Below the pieces are notes generated by a model, which searched no databases, was not told the origin of the DNA, and saw nothing but the letters and a program-made list of their open reading frames with translations. A stretch of 64,000 nt of DNA from Paraburkholderia phosphatilytica (GTDB taxonomy: Bacteria; Pseudomonadota; Gammaproteobacteria; Burkholderiales; Burkholderiaceae): NCBI RefSeq assembly GCF_003443895.1, contig NZ_QQOA01000025.1, positions 1 to 64,000 on the forward strand, written 5' to 3'. Shown here piece by piece: positions 9,308 through 17,110 of this stretch; the stretch's first letter is position 1, and every line of letters begins with the position of its first letter. Position numbers and translations under genes: made by a program.

Positions 9308-9440
9308 CCAGACGCGATCGTCTGGACTCCGGATGAAACGCGCAATGTGAAATGGTTTAAGCACAGACGTGTTGATCCATTTCGCGGTAAGCGAAGGAAA
9401 GCAGCATAAGCTGCATGAATGCTCAAAACGCATTGAGCAG
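9308..9440. other. hairpin-rich non-coding stretch (490-base gap 8990-9479)
   Basis: I support no protein gene between 8990 and 9479. Apart from the receptor promoter, the gap holds a row of inverted repeats: CCAGACG/CGTCTGG (9308-9325), GAAATGG/CCATTTC (9349-9383), TTCGC/GCGAA (9381-9395), GCAGC/GCTGC (9401-9414) and TGCTCAA/TTGAGCA (9420-9439). It is less GC-rich than the flanking genes. It may be the 3' region of the leftward GntR gene that ends at 9480, or a separate structured RNA. No U-tract follows the last stem, so a classical terminator is not evident. Confidence 0.4.
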
Positions 9441-9479
9441 CGGCTCGTCCTGTCTGGATGCGGCCGCAAGCAATCGCAT

Positions 9480-10205
9480 TCAGGCGTCGAGTTTCGCCTG
9501 CGCGGCCTCCACGTCGGACTGGATCTGCAGCACTGCGTCGCGCTTCTCCAGCAGGTGATGGCGCAGGATGGACGCGAGCCGCTTGCCGTCGCGCGCATCG
9601 AGCGCTTCGAGCATTTCCGCGTGGTCGTGGATCGCGCGGTCCCACTTCGTGATCTGGTAGTTCGAGCGGAAACGCAGCGCCTGCAGGCGCCGGTTGACGG
9701 AGATATAGGTCTGCCGCAGCGCCGAATTGCGTGCGGCTTCGTTGATCTTGTCGTGGATTGCCTGATTGCGGCTGTAGTAGCCGGCCAGGTCGTTCTGCGC
9801 GCGGCACGCGAGCATCGCGTAGTGCAGCGCCTTGATCTCGGCGATCTCCGCGGCAGTGATGCGCTCGCATGCCAGTTCGCCGGAAAACGCCTCCAGCCCG
9901 CTCATCAGCTCGAACATCTCGCGCAGTTCGGCCTCCGACATCTTCGATACCGACGCGCCGCGGTTCGGCGAAATCTCGATCAGCCCTTCGGCGGCGAGCA
10001 CCTTCAGCGCCTCGCGCAGCGGCGTGCGCGAGATGCCGAGGGTTTCGCACAGCTCGCGTTCGTTGAGTTTGCGGCCGGGTTCCAGCACGCCTTCGACGAT
10101 GAAGCGGCGCAGATGGTCGACGACCGTGTCGTGCAGCCGCTGGCGTTCCACTTTCGGCAGGGCCGGCGCCGTGCCGCTGGGTTCGATGAGATCGGGATTT
10201 TGCAT
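9480..10205 (-). CDS. GntR-family (FadR/FCD) transcriptional regulator
   Basis: 241 residues from ATG 10205; a GTG at 10217 is possible. The N-terminal winged helix-turn-helix is typical (GRKLNERELCETLGISRTPL, REALKVLAAEGLIEISPNRG), followed by an all-helical FCD ligand domain (EIAEIKALHYAMLACRA, YQITKWDRAIHDHAEMLEAL). It is divergent from the aminotransferase operon, and the intergenic region carries two copies of a TTTTGCATRCAAAA palindrome, one over this gene's own start codon. That fits autoregulation plus local repression of the operon, relieved by an organic-acid or amino-acid effector. The regulatory role is inferred from position and operator pairing. Confidence 0.9.
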   Translation of the reverse strand: MQNPDLIEPSGTAPALPKVERQRLHDTVVDHLRRFIVEGVLEPGRKLNERELCETLGISRTPLREALKVLAAEGLIEISPNRGASVSKMSEAELREMFELMSGLEAFSGELACERITAAEIAEIKALHYAMLACRAQNDLAGYYSRNQAIHDKINEAARNSALRQTYISVNRRLQALRFRSNYQITKWDRAIHDHAEMLEALDARDGKRLASILRHHLLEKRDAVLQIQSDVEAAQAKLDA

Positions 10206-10211
10206 ACAAAA
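10198..10211. promoter_or_regulatory. operator-like palindrome at the GntR gene start
   Basis: TTTTGCATACAAAA, a near-perfect inverted repeat covering the ATG of the regulator gene. It matches the perfect palindrome at 10335-10348 in 13 of 14 positions. FCD-type GntR proteins usually bind short AT-rich palindromes of this kind. Position predicts autorepression. Confidence 0.55.
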
Positions 10212-10303
10212 AGTCACGAATGCTATTGAATACCGATTCTAGCTGAGGGTAGGAACGGTAACAAAGTCATACTTGCTGCGGGTAAACACGGGCTCGATTT
10301 GTT

Positions 10304-10333
10304 TTGAGATCGTCACGGAATCGGGGGTATAGT
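10304..10333 (+). promoter_or_regulatory. putative sigma70 promoter of the aminotransferase operon
   Basis: TTGAGA (10304-10309) and TATAGT (10328-10333) separated by 18 bases. Transcription would start just after the -10, inside the palindrome at 10335-10348, so a bound repressor would block initiation. Confidence 0.5.
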
Positions 10334-10334
10334 T

Positions 10335-10348
10335 TTTTGCATGCAAAA
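10335..10348. promoter_or_regulatory. operator palindrome upstream of the aminotransferase operon
   Basis: A perfect palindrome, TTTTGCATGCAAAA, immediately downstream of the proposed -10 and about 20 bases before the start codon at 10368. It pairs with the copy at 10198-10211, so one dimeric regulator, most simply the adjacent GntR protein, probably binds both. Confidence 0.6.
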
Positions 10349-10367
10349 TTCAACCCGGAGACCTTCC

Positions 10368-11588
10368 ATGCTGAAACTCGATTTTCATCCCGCCGGCCGC
10401 CACTTCCTGCAGATCCCCGGGCCGAGCCCGGTACCCGACCGCATCCTGCGCGCGATGAGCTATCCGACCATCGACCACCGCGGCCCGGAATTCGGCGCGC
10501 TCGGCCTGAAAGTGCTGGACGGCATCAAGAAGATCTTCAAGACGGAACAGCCGGTCGTGATCTATCCGGCGTCGGGCACGGGCGCGTGGGAAGCCGCGCT
10601 GTCGAACACGCTGAGCCCCGGCGACACGGTGCTGATGTACGAGACGGGCCACTTCGCGACGCTCTGGAAGAAGATGGCCGAGAGCCTCGGCCTCAAGCCG
10701 GAATTCCTCGGCCTGCCGGGCATCGAGGGCTGGCGGCGCGGCGTGCAGGCCGACATGATCGAAAAGCGCCTGCGCGAAGACGGCCAGCACGCGATCAAGG
10801 CGGTCTGCGTGGTGCACAACGAAACCTCGACCGGCGTCACATCGGACATCGCCGCGGTGCGCCGCGCGATCGACGCGGCGGGCCACCCGGCGCTCCTGAT
10901 CGTCGACACGATCTCGGGTCTCGCGAGCGCGGACTACCGGCATGACGAGTGGGGCGTCGACGTGACCGTGTCCGGCTCGCAGAAAGGCCTGATGCTGCCG
11001 CCGGGCATCAGCTTCAACGCGGTGTCGCAGAAGGCGCTCGCGGCCAGCGCGAATGCGAAGCTGCCGCGCAGCTTCTGGGGCTGGGCCGAGATCGTCGAGA
11101 TGAACAGGACCGGCTACTGGCCGTACACGCCGAATACCAACCTGCTGTACGGGCTCTCCGAAGCGCTCGACATGCTGCAGGACGAAGGGCTCGACAACGT
11201 GTTCGCGCGTCACCAGCGCCTCGCCGAAGCGTGCCGCCGTGCGGTGCGCGCGTGGGGGCTCGAGATCCAGTGCGCGGACCCGGCCGTCTACAGCCCGGTG
11301 CTGACGGGCGTGATGATGCCCGACGGCGTCGACGCGGACGCGGTGCGCAAGATCATCTACGAACGCTTCGACATGTCGCTCGGCACCGGGCTTGGCAAGG
11401 CGAAGGGCCGCATGTTCCGCATCGGCCACCTGGGCGACTGCAACGACCTCACGTTGATGGCGACGCTCGCGGGCTGCGAGATGGGCCTGCGGATCGCGGG
11501 CGTGCCGCTGAAGGACAGCGGGCTGCCGGCCGCGATGGAGTATCTCGCCGCACAGGCGAAGACGGCTGCGCTGAAAGCGGCAGCTTGA
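10368..11588 (+). CDS. class V aminotransferase (serine/alanine/ureidoglycine-glyoxylate type)
   Basis: 406 residues from ATG 10368, chosen because GGAG lies seven bases upstream; an earlier ATG at 10341 falls inside the operator. The fold-type I PLP pattern is clear: FLQIPGPSPVPDRIL at the N-terminus, YPASGTGAWEAALSNTL, VDTISGLAS with the PLP-contacting Asp, and the Schiff-base lysine (K206) in SGSQKGLMLPPG. This is the serine-glyoxylate / alanine-glyoxylate aminotransferase group, which also includes ureidoglycine-glyoxylate enzymes; the amino donor cannot be told. It is first in an operon with an ACS-type transporter, a hydratase and a D-2-hydroxyacid dehydrogenase, so it probably feeds 2-oxo acids or glyoxylate into that route. 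Confidence 0.88.
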   Translation: MLKLDFHPAGRHFLQIPGPSPVPDRILRAMSYPTIDHRGPEFGALGLKVLDGIKKIFKTEQPVVIYPASGTGAWEAALSNTLSPGDTVLMYETGHFATLWKKMAESLGLKPEFLGLPGIEGWRRGVQADMIEKRLREDGQHAIKAVCVVHNETSTGVTSDIAAVRRAIDAAGHPALLIVDTISGLASADYRHDEWGVDVTVSGSQKGLMLPPGISFNAVSQKALAASANAKLPRSFWGWAEIVEMNRTGYWPYTPNTNLLYGLSEALDMLQDEGLDNVFARHQRLAEACRRAVRAWGLEIQCADPAVYSPVLTGVMMPDGVDADAVRKIIYERFDMSLGTGLGKAKGRMFRIGHLGDCNDLTLMATLAGCEMGLRIAGVPLKDSGLPAAMEYLAAQAKTAALKAAA

Positions 11589-11640
11589 GGTGGCCACATA
11601 AGTTGGCGGCATAAGGTAGCGACGTAAGGCAAGCGAGAAA
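11589..11640 (+). repeat. 13-bp tandem repeat (4 units) right after the aminotransferase stop codon
   Basis: Four degenerate 13-bp units, for example GTTGGCGGCATAA and GGTAGCGACGTAA, begin at the base after the TGA. The first three carry TAA at 11599, 11612 and 11625. Because 13 is not a multiple of three, these stops fall in all three frames. The array lies inside the operon, before the transporter gene. Confidence 0.7.
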
Positions 11641-11648
11641 GACCGATC

Positions 11649-11672
11649 GCCGGCGCCCACGAAGGCGCCGGC
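11649..11672 (+). terminator. strong intercistronic hairpin
   Basis: A perfect 9-bp GC-only stem, GCCGGCGCC (11649-11657) and GGCGCCGGC (11664-11672), with a 6-base loop. It has no U-tract, so it is more likely an mRNA-stabilising or attenuating hairpin between aminotransferase and transporter than a full terminator. Confidence 0.5.
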
Positions 11673-11705
11673 ACGAACACACGAACAGGCAACGGAGACT
11701 GACCG

Positions 11706-12992
11706 ATGAAACGGTATCGACTGACGAGCGCGACCAGCATCGTGCTCATCATGCTGTGCATCATGTACTTCATCACCTACCTCGACCGCGTGAACGTCAG
11801 CACGGCGGCGGCAGGGTTCGGCAAGGAGTTTCATCTCACGCATACCGAGGTCGGTCTGGTGTTCTCGGCGTTCGCGTATCCGTATCTGATCTTCCAGATC
11901 ATCGGCGGCTGGATCAGCGACCGTTTCGGCGCGCGCCGCACACTGCTGTTCTGCGGCGCGCTGTGGGGCGTCGCGACGCTGTTGACCGGCTTCGCGACGG
12001 GTCTCGTCACGCTGTTCGCCGCACGCCTGCTGCTCGGTTTCGGCGAAGGCGCGACGTTCCCGGCCGCGACCGCGGCAATGTCGCGCTGGGTCGCGAAAGA
12101 ACGGCGCGGTTTCGCGCAGGGCATCACCCACGCGGCGTCGCGGGTCGGCAACGCGGTCGCGCCCGCCGTCGTCGTGCTGATCATGGCGCGCTACGGCTGG
12201 CGCGAGTCGTTCTATGCATGCGGGGTGCTGAGCCTTATCTGGGTAGCCGTGTGGGCGCTGACTTTCACCGAGCATCCGCAGGAGCATCGCCGCATTACCG
12301 AAGCCGAACTCGCGATCCTGCCGGAGCCGAAGGCACGCGCCGCGAACCTGCCGTGGCTCGCGCTCTTCAGGAAGATGGCGCCCGTCACGGTCGTGTACTT
12401 CTGCTACGGCTGGACGCTGTGGCTGTTCCTGAGCTGGATTCCGCAGTACTTCCTGCACAGCTATCACCTCGCACTGAACAAGTCGGCGATCTTCGCGTCC
12501 GTGGTCTTTTTCGCGGGCGTGCTCGGCGATACGCTCGGCGGCATCGTCACCGACTGGATCTTCCAGCGCACCGGCAGCCTCAAGCGGGCGCGCAGCTATA
12601 TGGTGTCGGTGTGCATGCTGTGCACGTTCGTCGCGCTCGTGCCGATGATGTTCATGCACGACCTGTACGGATCGATGGCGTGTCTCGCGGCCGGCTTCTT
12701 CTTCGCCGAGATGACGATCGGCCCGATGTGGGCGATCCCGATGGACATCGCGCCGCAATACTCGGGCACCGCGAGCGGCATGATGAACACGGGCTCCGCG
12801 CTCGCCGCGATCATCTCGCCGGTGATGGGCGGTTTCCTGATCGACCGCTTCGGCAGCTGGGAACTGCCGTTCGTCGGCAGCATGCTGCTGATGGCGATCG
12901 GCGTGGTGCTTGCATTCCGGATGCAGCCTGAAAGCCGCTTCTCGCAGGGCGCCGAGCAAGGTGATACGGTCGCGTCGCAACTGGGGGCATGA
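11706..12992 (+). CDS. MFS transporter, anion:cation symporter (ACS) type
   Basis: 428 residues with twelve predicted membrane helices. The family-typical start of helix 1 and loop (MYFITYLDRVNVSTAAAGF) is present, as is the MFS loop motif after helix 2 (GGWISDRFGARRTLL). This is the ACS family that carries organic anions such as tartrate, galactarate or phthalate. The second gene of the operon, it presumably imports the substrate that the flanking enzymes break down. GGAGA precedes the ATG. Its stop codon overlaps the next start (ATGA at 12989), so the hydratase is translationally coupled to it. Confidence 0.9.
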   Translation: MKRYRLTSATSIVLIMLCIMYFITYLDRVNVSTAAAGFGKEFHLTHTEVGLVFSAFAYPYLIFQIIGGWISDRFGARRTLLFCGALWGVATLLTGFATGLVTLFAARLLLGFGEGATFPAATAAMSRWVAKERRGFAQGITHAASRVGNAVAPAVVVLIMARYGWRESFYACGVLSLIWVAVWALTFTEHPQEHRRITEAELAILPEPKARAANLPWLALFRKMAPVTVVYFCYGWTLWLFLSWIPQYFLHSYHLALNKSAIFASVVFFAGVLGDTLGGIVTDWIFQRTGSLKRARSYMVSVCMLCTFVALVPMMFMHDLYGSMACLAAGFFFAEMTIGPMWAIPMDIAPQYSGTASGMMNTGSALAAIISPVMGGFLIDRFGSWELPFVGSMLLMAIGVVLAFRMQPESRFSQGAEQGDTVASQLGA

Positions 12993-13840
12993 TGAGCCGC
13001 TTCGATCAATGCACGGTATGGATCACGCCCGATGCGCCGCAGGCGCAGCAGCATGCCGCGCCGCAATCATGGCCTGAACTGGCAACGCTCGCCGCGCGGC
13101 TCGCGGGCGCATGGCAAAGCGGCGCGACGCTTGATACGCCGCCGCCCGGACAGTTGCCCACCGACGCCGCTGCGGCGTTCGCGGTTCAGCACGAGATACT
13201 TGCGCGGCGCGGCGTGGGCATCGGCGGCTGGAAGGTCGGCGCGAAATCCGCCGACGGTCCGATCCAGGGCGCACCGCTGCCTCTCGATGCATGCCACGCG
13301 AGCGGCGCGCGGTTCGCGCGCGAGCGCTACGCGCCGCTCGGCCTCGAACTGGAGATCGCGTTCCGCTTCGCGCGCGTGTTCGAACCGCGTGCCACCGTGT
13401 ACACGAGCGATGAGGTGCTGTCCGCGATCGGCACGATGGCCGCGACGGTCGAGATCGTCGCGAGCCGCTTTCGCGAGTGGCCGAACGTGGACCGCTTCGC
13501 GCAGCTCGCCGATCTGCAGAACCACGGCGCGCTCGTGATCGGCGACGCGGTGCCGTATCGCGACGATTTTCCGTTTGAAGCGCCTGCGTTGCAGTTTCAC
13601 TTCGATAATGAAGACGTGTCGCGCGCAACGGCCGGCAAACCCGCAGCCAACCCCGCGGGCGATCCACGTCGACTGCTGCCGTGGGTCGTCAACCACTGCA
13701 CGCAGCATTTGCGCATCGCGGTGACGCCCGACATGATCGTCACGACCGGCTCGTATACCGGCATGTTCTTCCCGACTCGCGCGGGTAACGCGCGCGGCAC
13801 GATCGAAGGCCTGCCGCCCGTTCATCTCGAGCTGTTCTGA
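12989..13840 (+). CDS. 2-keto-4-pentenoate hydratase-family protein
   Basis: 283 residues. After an N-terminal helical part (LATLAARLAGAWQSG) it has the fumarylacetoacetate-hydrolase-like core of the MhpD/hydratase group: GWKVGAKSADGPIQGAPL, LELEIAFRF with the metal-binding acidic pair, AATVEIVASRF, and VTTGSYTGMFF near the end. Known members add water to 2-oxo-4-enoates or decarboxylate related acids. No aldolase or semialdehyde dehydrogenase sits nearby, so a complete meta-cleavage route is not encoded here. It overlaps the transporter stop by four bases. Confidence 0.85.
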   Translation: MMSRFDQCTVWITPDAPQAQQHAAPQSWPELATLAARLAGAWQSGATLDTPPPGQLPTDAAAAFAVQHEILARRGVGIGGWKVGAKSADGPIQGAPLPLDACHASGARFARERYAPLGLELEIAFRFARVFEPRATVYTSDEVLSAIGTMAATVEIVASRFREWPNVDRFAQLADLQNHGALVIGDAVPYRDDFPFEAPALQFHFDNEDVSRATAGKPAANPAGDPRRLLPWVVNHCTQHLRIAVTPDMIVTTGSYTGMFFPTRAGNARGTIEGLPPVHLELF

Positions 13841-13849
13841 CGCGGCGCA

Positions 13850-13882
13850 CGTCGCTCATAAACGTCGCTTATATACGCCGCA
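13850..13882 (+). repeat. 13-bp tandem repeat after the hydratase gene
   Basis: Units CGTCGCTCATAAA and CGTCGCTTATATA, then a partial CGCCGCA, begin ten bases after the stop. On the reverse strand the units read as TAAGCGACG-type sequence, similar to repeats near 11589 and 30717. Confidence 0.5.
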
Positions 13883-13894
13883 CAGGTGGTCGAC

Positions 13895-16800
13895 ATGACT
13901 CATCCCACATCCGGCTTGCTGGTCAAGCCGATCCATCTCGTTCCGTCGTCGGCGCGTGCTGCGTCGCCGCTCGCGCGGCGTTTGCGCGAAGCATTGCGCG
14001 GCGACGTGCATTTCGATGCCGCGAACCGCGGCCGTTACGCGACCGATGCGTCGATCTACCAGATCATGCCGATCGGCGTCGCAGTGCCGCGCGATCAGGA
14101 CGATCTGCGCGCGGCGCTGGAGATCGCACGCGCCGAGCACGCGCCGGTGCTCGCGCGCGGCGCGGGCACGAGCCAGTGCGGCCAGACGGTCGGCGAAGCG
14201 CTCGTGATCGATACGTCGAAGTGGCTCAACAACATCGTCGACTTCGACGCGGCGGCGCGCACCGTGACCGTCGAACCGGGCGTCGTGCTCGATCATCTGA
14301 ACGCGTGGCTGAAGCCGCATGGGCTGTGGTTTCCGGTCGACGTATCGACGGCCGCGCAATGCACGATCGGCGGCATGACCGGCAACAACTCGTGCGGCTC
14401 GCGCTCGATCGAGTACGGCAACATGGTGCACAACGTACTCGGCATCGACGCGATTCTCGCGGATGGCAGCGAGGCGCGCTTCCAGTCGCTGAAGCTGCCG
14501 CACGAAGGCGCGCGGCTGGCCGCGATCGTCGAAGGCGTGCAGCGGATCGCCACGCGCGAGCGCGGCGAGATCGCCGAACGCATGCCGAAGGTGCTGCGCC
14601 GCGTGGCCGGCTACAACCTCGATCTGTTCGACTGCCAGAATCCGCTCGCGTATACCGACGACGGCGCGGCGAATCTCGCGCATCTGCTGGTGGGCTCGGA
14701 AGGCACGCTCGCGTTCAGCCGGCAGATCACGCTGAAGCTCGCACCGTTGCCTGCGTACAAGACGCTCGGCGTGGTCAGCTTCCCGACCTTCTGGCAGGCG
14801 ATGGACCTCACGCAGCACATCGTGAAGCTGAAGCCCACCGCGGTGGAGCTGGTGGACCGCACGATGATCGAGCTCGCGCTGGAAAACCCGGCGTTCAGAC
14901 CGGTGATCGAAAAGGCGCTGGTGGGTCGGCCCGACGCGATCCTGCTGGTCGAATTCGCAGGCGACGATCGCGATGTGCAGACGCATCGCCTGAACGCGCT
15001 CGACGACCTGATGGGGGATCTCGGCTTGCCGCATTCGGTGGTGAAGATGGCCGACGCGAACGAGCAGAAAGCGTTGTGGGAGGTGCGCAAGGCGGGCCTC
15101 AACATCATGATGAGCATGAAGGGCGACGGCAAGCCGGTGTCCTTCATCGAAGACTGTGCGGTGCCGCTCGAACATCTCGCCGAATACACGAGCCGCCTCA
15201 CTGAAATCTTCCATCAACACGGCACCGAAGGCACGTGGTACGCGCACGCGAGCGTCGGCACGCTGCACGTGCGGCCGATTCTGGACATGCGCCGCGACGG
15301 CGCCGCGAAAATGCGCGCGATCGCGGAGCAGGCCGCGGAACTGGTGCGCGAGTACAAGGGCGCATTCTCCGGCGAGCATGGCGATGGTCTCTGCCGCGGC
15401 GAATGGATCGCGTGGCAGTACGGGCCGAAGCTCAATCAGGCGTTCGCGGAGATCAAGCAGCTGTTCGATCCCGAGAACCGCTTCAATCCCGACAAGATCG
15501 TGCGCCCGCCGAAGATGGACGACGCGAAGCTGTTCCGCTTCTCGCCGGGTTATCGCGAGAAGGCGCTGACGCCCGCGCTCGACTGGTCCGCGTGGAACGT
15601 GCGCCGCGATCCGCTGACCGGCGCCGAGACCGCGCCCGGCACCGGCGACGATCTGGCGGGCGGTCTCGCGAAAGCGGTGGAGATGTGCAACAACAATGGC
15701 CATTGCCGCAAGTTCGACGCGGGCACGATGTGCCCGAGCTATCGCGTGACGAAGGACGAGCAGCACGTGACGCGCGGCCGCGCGAACACGCTGCGGCTCG
15801 CGATCTCCGGGCAGCTAGGCGACGAAGGCCTCGCAAGCGGCGACGTGAAGGACACGCTCGATCTGTGCGTGTCGTGCAAGGGCTGCAAACGCGACTGCCC
15901 GACCGGCGTCGACATGGCCAAGCTGAAGATCGAAGCGCGCGCCGCATGGACGTCGAAACACGGCATCAAGCTGCGCGAGAAACTCGTCGCGTTCATGCCG
16001 CGCTATGCGCGCAGCGTGGCGCGCATCGGCGGACTCGCGGCGGCGGCCGAGCGCATTCCGGTCGTGTCCGCGTGGGCGAAGCGCGCGATCGGCTTTGCGC
16101 CCGAGCGGTCGCTGCCGCGTTTTCGCACGCCGTTCCTCGCCAGCGCGCGGGCCGCGTCGGCAAGCGCCGGGGTTGTGCAGCAAGCGCAGAAAGAAGTCGT
16201 GCTGTTCGTCGACACGTTCAACGACAACTTCGAGCCCGACAATGCCCGCGCCGCGCAGCGCGTGCTCGAAGCCGGCGGGTACCGCGTGCATTTCAATCTG
16301 CGCGCCGGCGAGCGCCCGCTCTGCTGCGGACGGACGTTTCTTGCCGCGGGCCTCGTCGACGAGGCGAAGCTTGAGGCGCGCCGTCTGCTCGATACGCTGA
16401 TGCCGTTCGTCGAGCGCGGGGTGGCGATCGTCGGGCTCGAGCCGTCGTGCCTGCTGACGATGCGCGACGAATTTCTGCAATACGGATTCGGCGACGAAGC
16501 ACGCAAGCTGTCGGCAGCCGCGCTGCTATTCGAGGAATTTCTGGTGCGCGAACAGGCCGCGGGGCGGCTCGAGCTGCGTCTGCGCGCGATCGACGCACCG
16601 CGCGCGTGGGTCCACGGCCACTGTCATCAAAAGGCCTTCGACGCGTTCCGGCCAGTGCAGAACGTACTCGGCTGGATTCCCGGGCTCGACGTGAAGCCGA
16701 TAGAGTCGTCGTGCTGCGGGATGGCCGGCAGCTTCGGCTACGAGGCGGAGCACTACGCGGCGTCGCAGGCGATGGCTGAGCTGTCGCTGCTGCCGGCGGT

Positions 16801-16924
16801 GCGCCGCGCGGACGCGGCGGATTTGGTCGTTGCGGACGGCACGAGTTGCCGTCATCAGATCCACGACGGCGCGCAGACCGCGGCACTGCACGTCGCGCGG
16901 GTGCTGGAGATGGCGCTGGCGTGA
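13895..16924 (+). CDS. FAD-linked, iron-sulfur D-2-hydroxyacid dehydrogenase (YdiJ-like)
   Basis: 1009 residues from ATG 13895 (AGGTGG five bases upstream; a GTG at 13886 is possible). First a PCMH-type FAD domain (LARGAGTSQCGQTVGEAL, CTIGGMTGNNSCGSRSIEYG) and the FAD-oxidase C domain (GTWYAHASVGTLHVRP, GAFSGEHGDGLCRGEW). Then a 4Fe-4S ferredoxin-type region (CNNNGHCRKFDAGTMCPSYR, CVSCKGCKRDCPTGVD) and two GlpC/HdrD-like CCG segments (PLCCGRTFLAAG, ESSCCGMAGSFGYE). This is the architecture and length of the YdiJ D-2-hydroxyglutarate/D-lactate-type dehydrogenases, which pass electrons to the respiratory chain. Last gene of the operon, followed by a terminator. Confidence 0.9.
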   Translation: MTHPTSGLLVKPIHLVPSSARAASPLARRLREALRGDVHFDAANRGRYATDASIYQIMPIGVAVPRDQDDLRAALEIARAEHAPVLARGAGTSQCGQTVGEALVIDTSKWLNNIVDFDAAARTVTVEPGVVLDHLNAWLKPHGLWFPVDVSTAAQCTIGGMTGNNSCGSRSIEYGNMVHNVLGIDAILADGSEARFQSLKLPHEGARLAAIVEGVQRIATRERGEIAERMPKVLRRVAGYNLDLFDCQNPLAYTDDGAANLAHLLVGSEGTLAFSRQITLKLAPLPAYKTLGVVSFPTFWQAMDLTQHIVKLKPTAVELVDRTMIELALENPAFRPVIEKALVGRPDAILLVEFAGDDRDVQTHRLNALDDLMGDLGLPHSVVKMADANEQKALWEVRKAGLNIMMSMKGDGKPVSFIEDCAVPLEHLAEYTSRLTEIFHQHGTEGTWYAHASVGTLHVRPILDMRRDGAAKMRAIAEQAAELVREYKGAFSGEHGDGLCRGEWIAWQYGPKLNQAFAEIKQLFDPENRFNPDKIVRPPKMDDAKLFRFSPGYREKALTPALDWSAWNVRRDPLTGAETAPGTGDDLAGGLAKAVEMCNNNGHCRKFDAGTMCPSYRVTKDEQHVTRGRANTLRLAISGQLGDEGLASGDVKDTLDLCVSCKGCKRDCPTGVDMAKLKIEARAAWTSKHGIKLREKLVAFMPRYARSVARIGGLAAAAERIPVVSAWAKRAIGFAPERSLPRFRTPFLASARAASASAGVVQQAQKEVVLFVDTFNDNFEPDNARAAQRVLEAGGYRVHFNLRAGERPLCCGRTFLAAGLVDEAKLEARRLLDTLMPFVERGVAIVGLEPSCLLTMRDEFLQYGFGDEARKLSAAALLFEEFLVREQAAGRLELRLRAIDAPRAWVHGHCHQKAFDAFRPVQNVLGWIPGLDVKPIESSCCGMAGSFGYEAEHYAASQAMAELSLLPAVRRADAADLVVADGTSCRHQIHDGAQTAALHVARVLEMALA

Positions 16925-16940
16925 GCGGCATGCGTGTTTT

Positions 16941-16980
16941 GGGGACGGGAAGCGCGCTCGCTGGTTGCGGTCCCGTCCCC
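16941..16980 (+). terminator. terminator hairpin at the end of the dehydrogenase operon
   Basis: A perfect 10-bp inverted repeat, GGGGACGGGA (16941-16950) and TCCCGTCCCC (16971-16980), 16 bases after the stop. It is followed by GTTT and preceded by TTTT. The 20-base loop is long, but the stem is strong. Confidence 0.65.
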
Positions 16981-17110
16981 GTTTCGGCGATGCGCGGGCC
17001 GCTTCGCGTAGCCGGTGCGCGATACGTACTCTGCATACACCTGAATTCTGATGGGCGTAGACTGTCGGCCGGCTGATACAATCCGGCGTCATTGGAATGA
17101 AGGTGATCGT

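Noticed and set aside
9147-9350. Possible 67-residue protein in the gap before the gntR gene
   Set aside because: No ribosome-binding site, overlaps hairpins, composition not protein-like.
10350-12980. 876-codon minus-strand frame opposite the aminotransferase and transporter genes
   Set aside because: Antisense to both well-supported genes; arginine- and histidine-rich, no motif.
13856-15766. 636-codon minus-strand frame opposite the dehydrogenase gene
   Set aside because: Same composition artefact; the plus strand has full FAD and iron-sulfur motifs.
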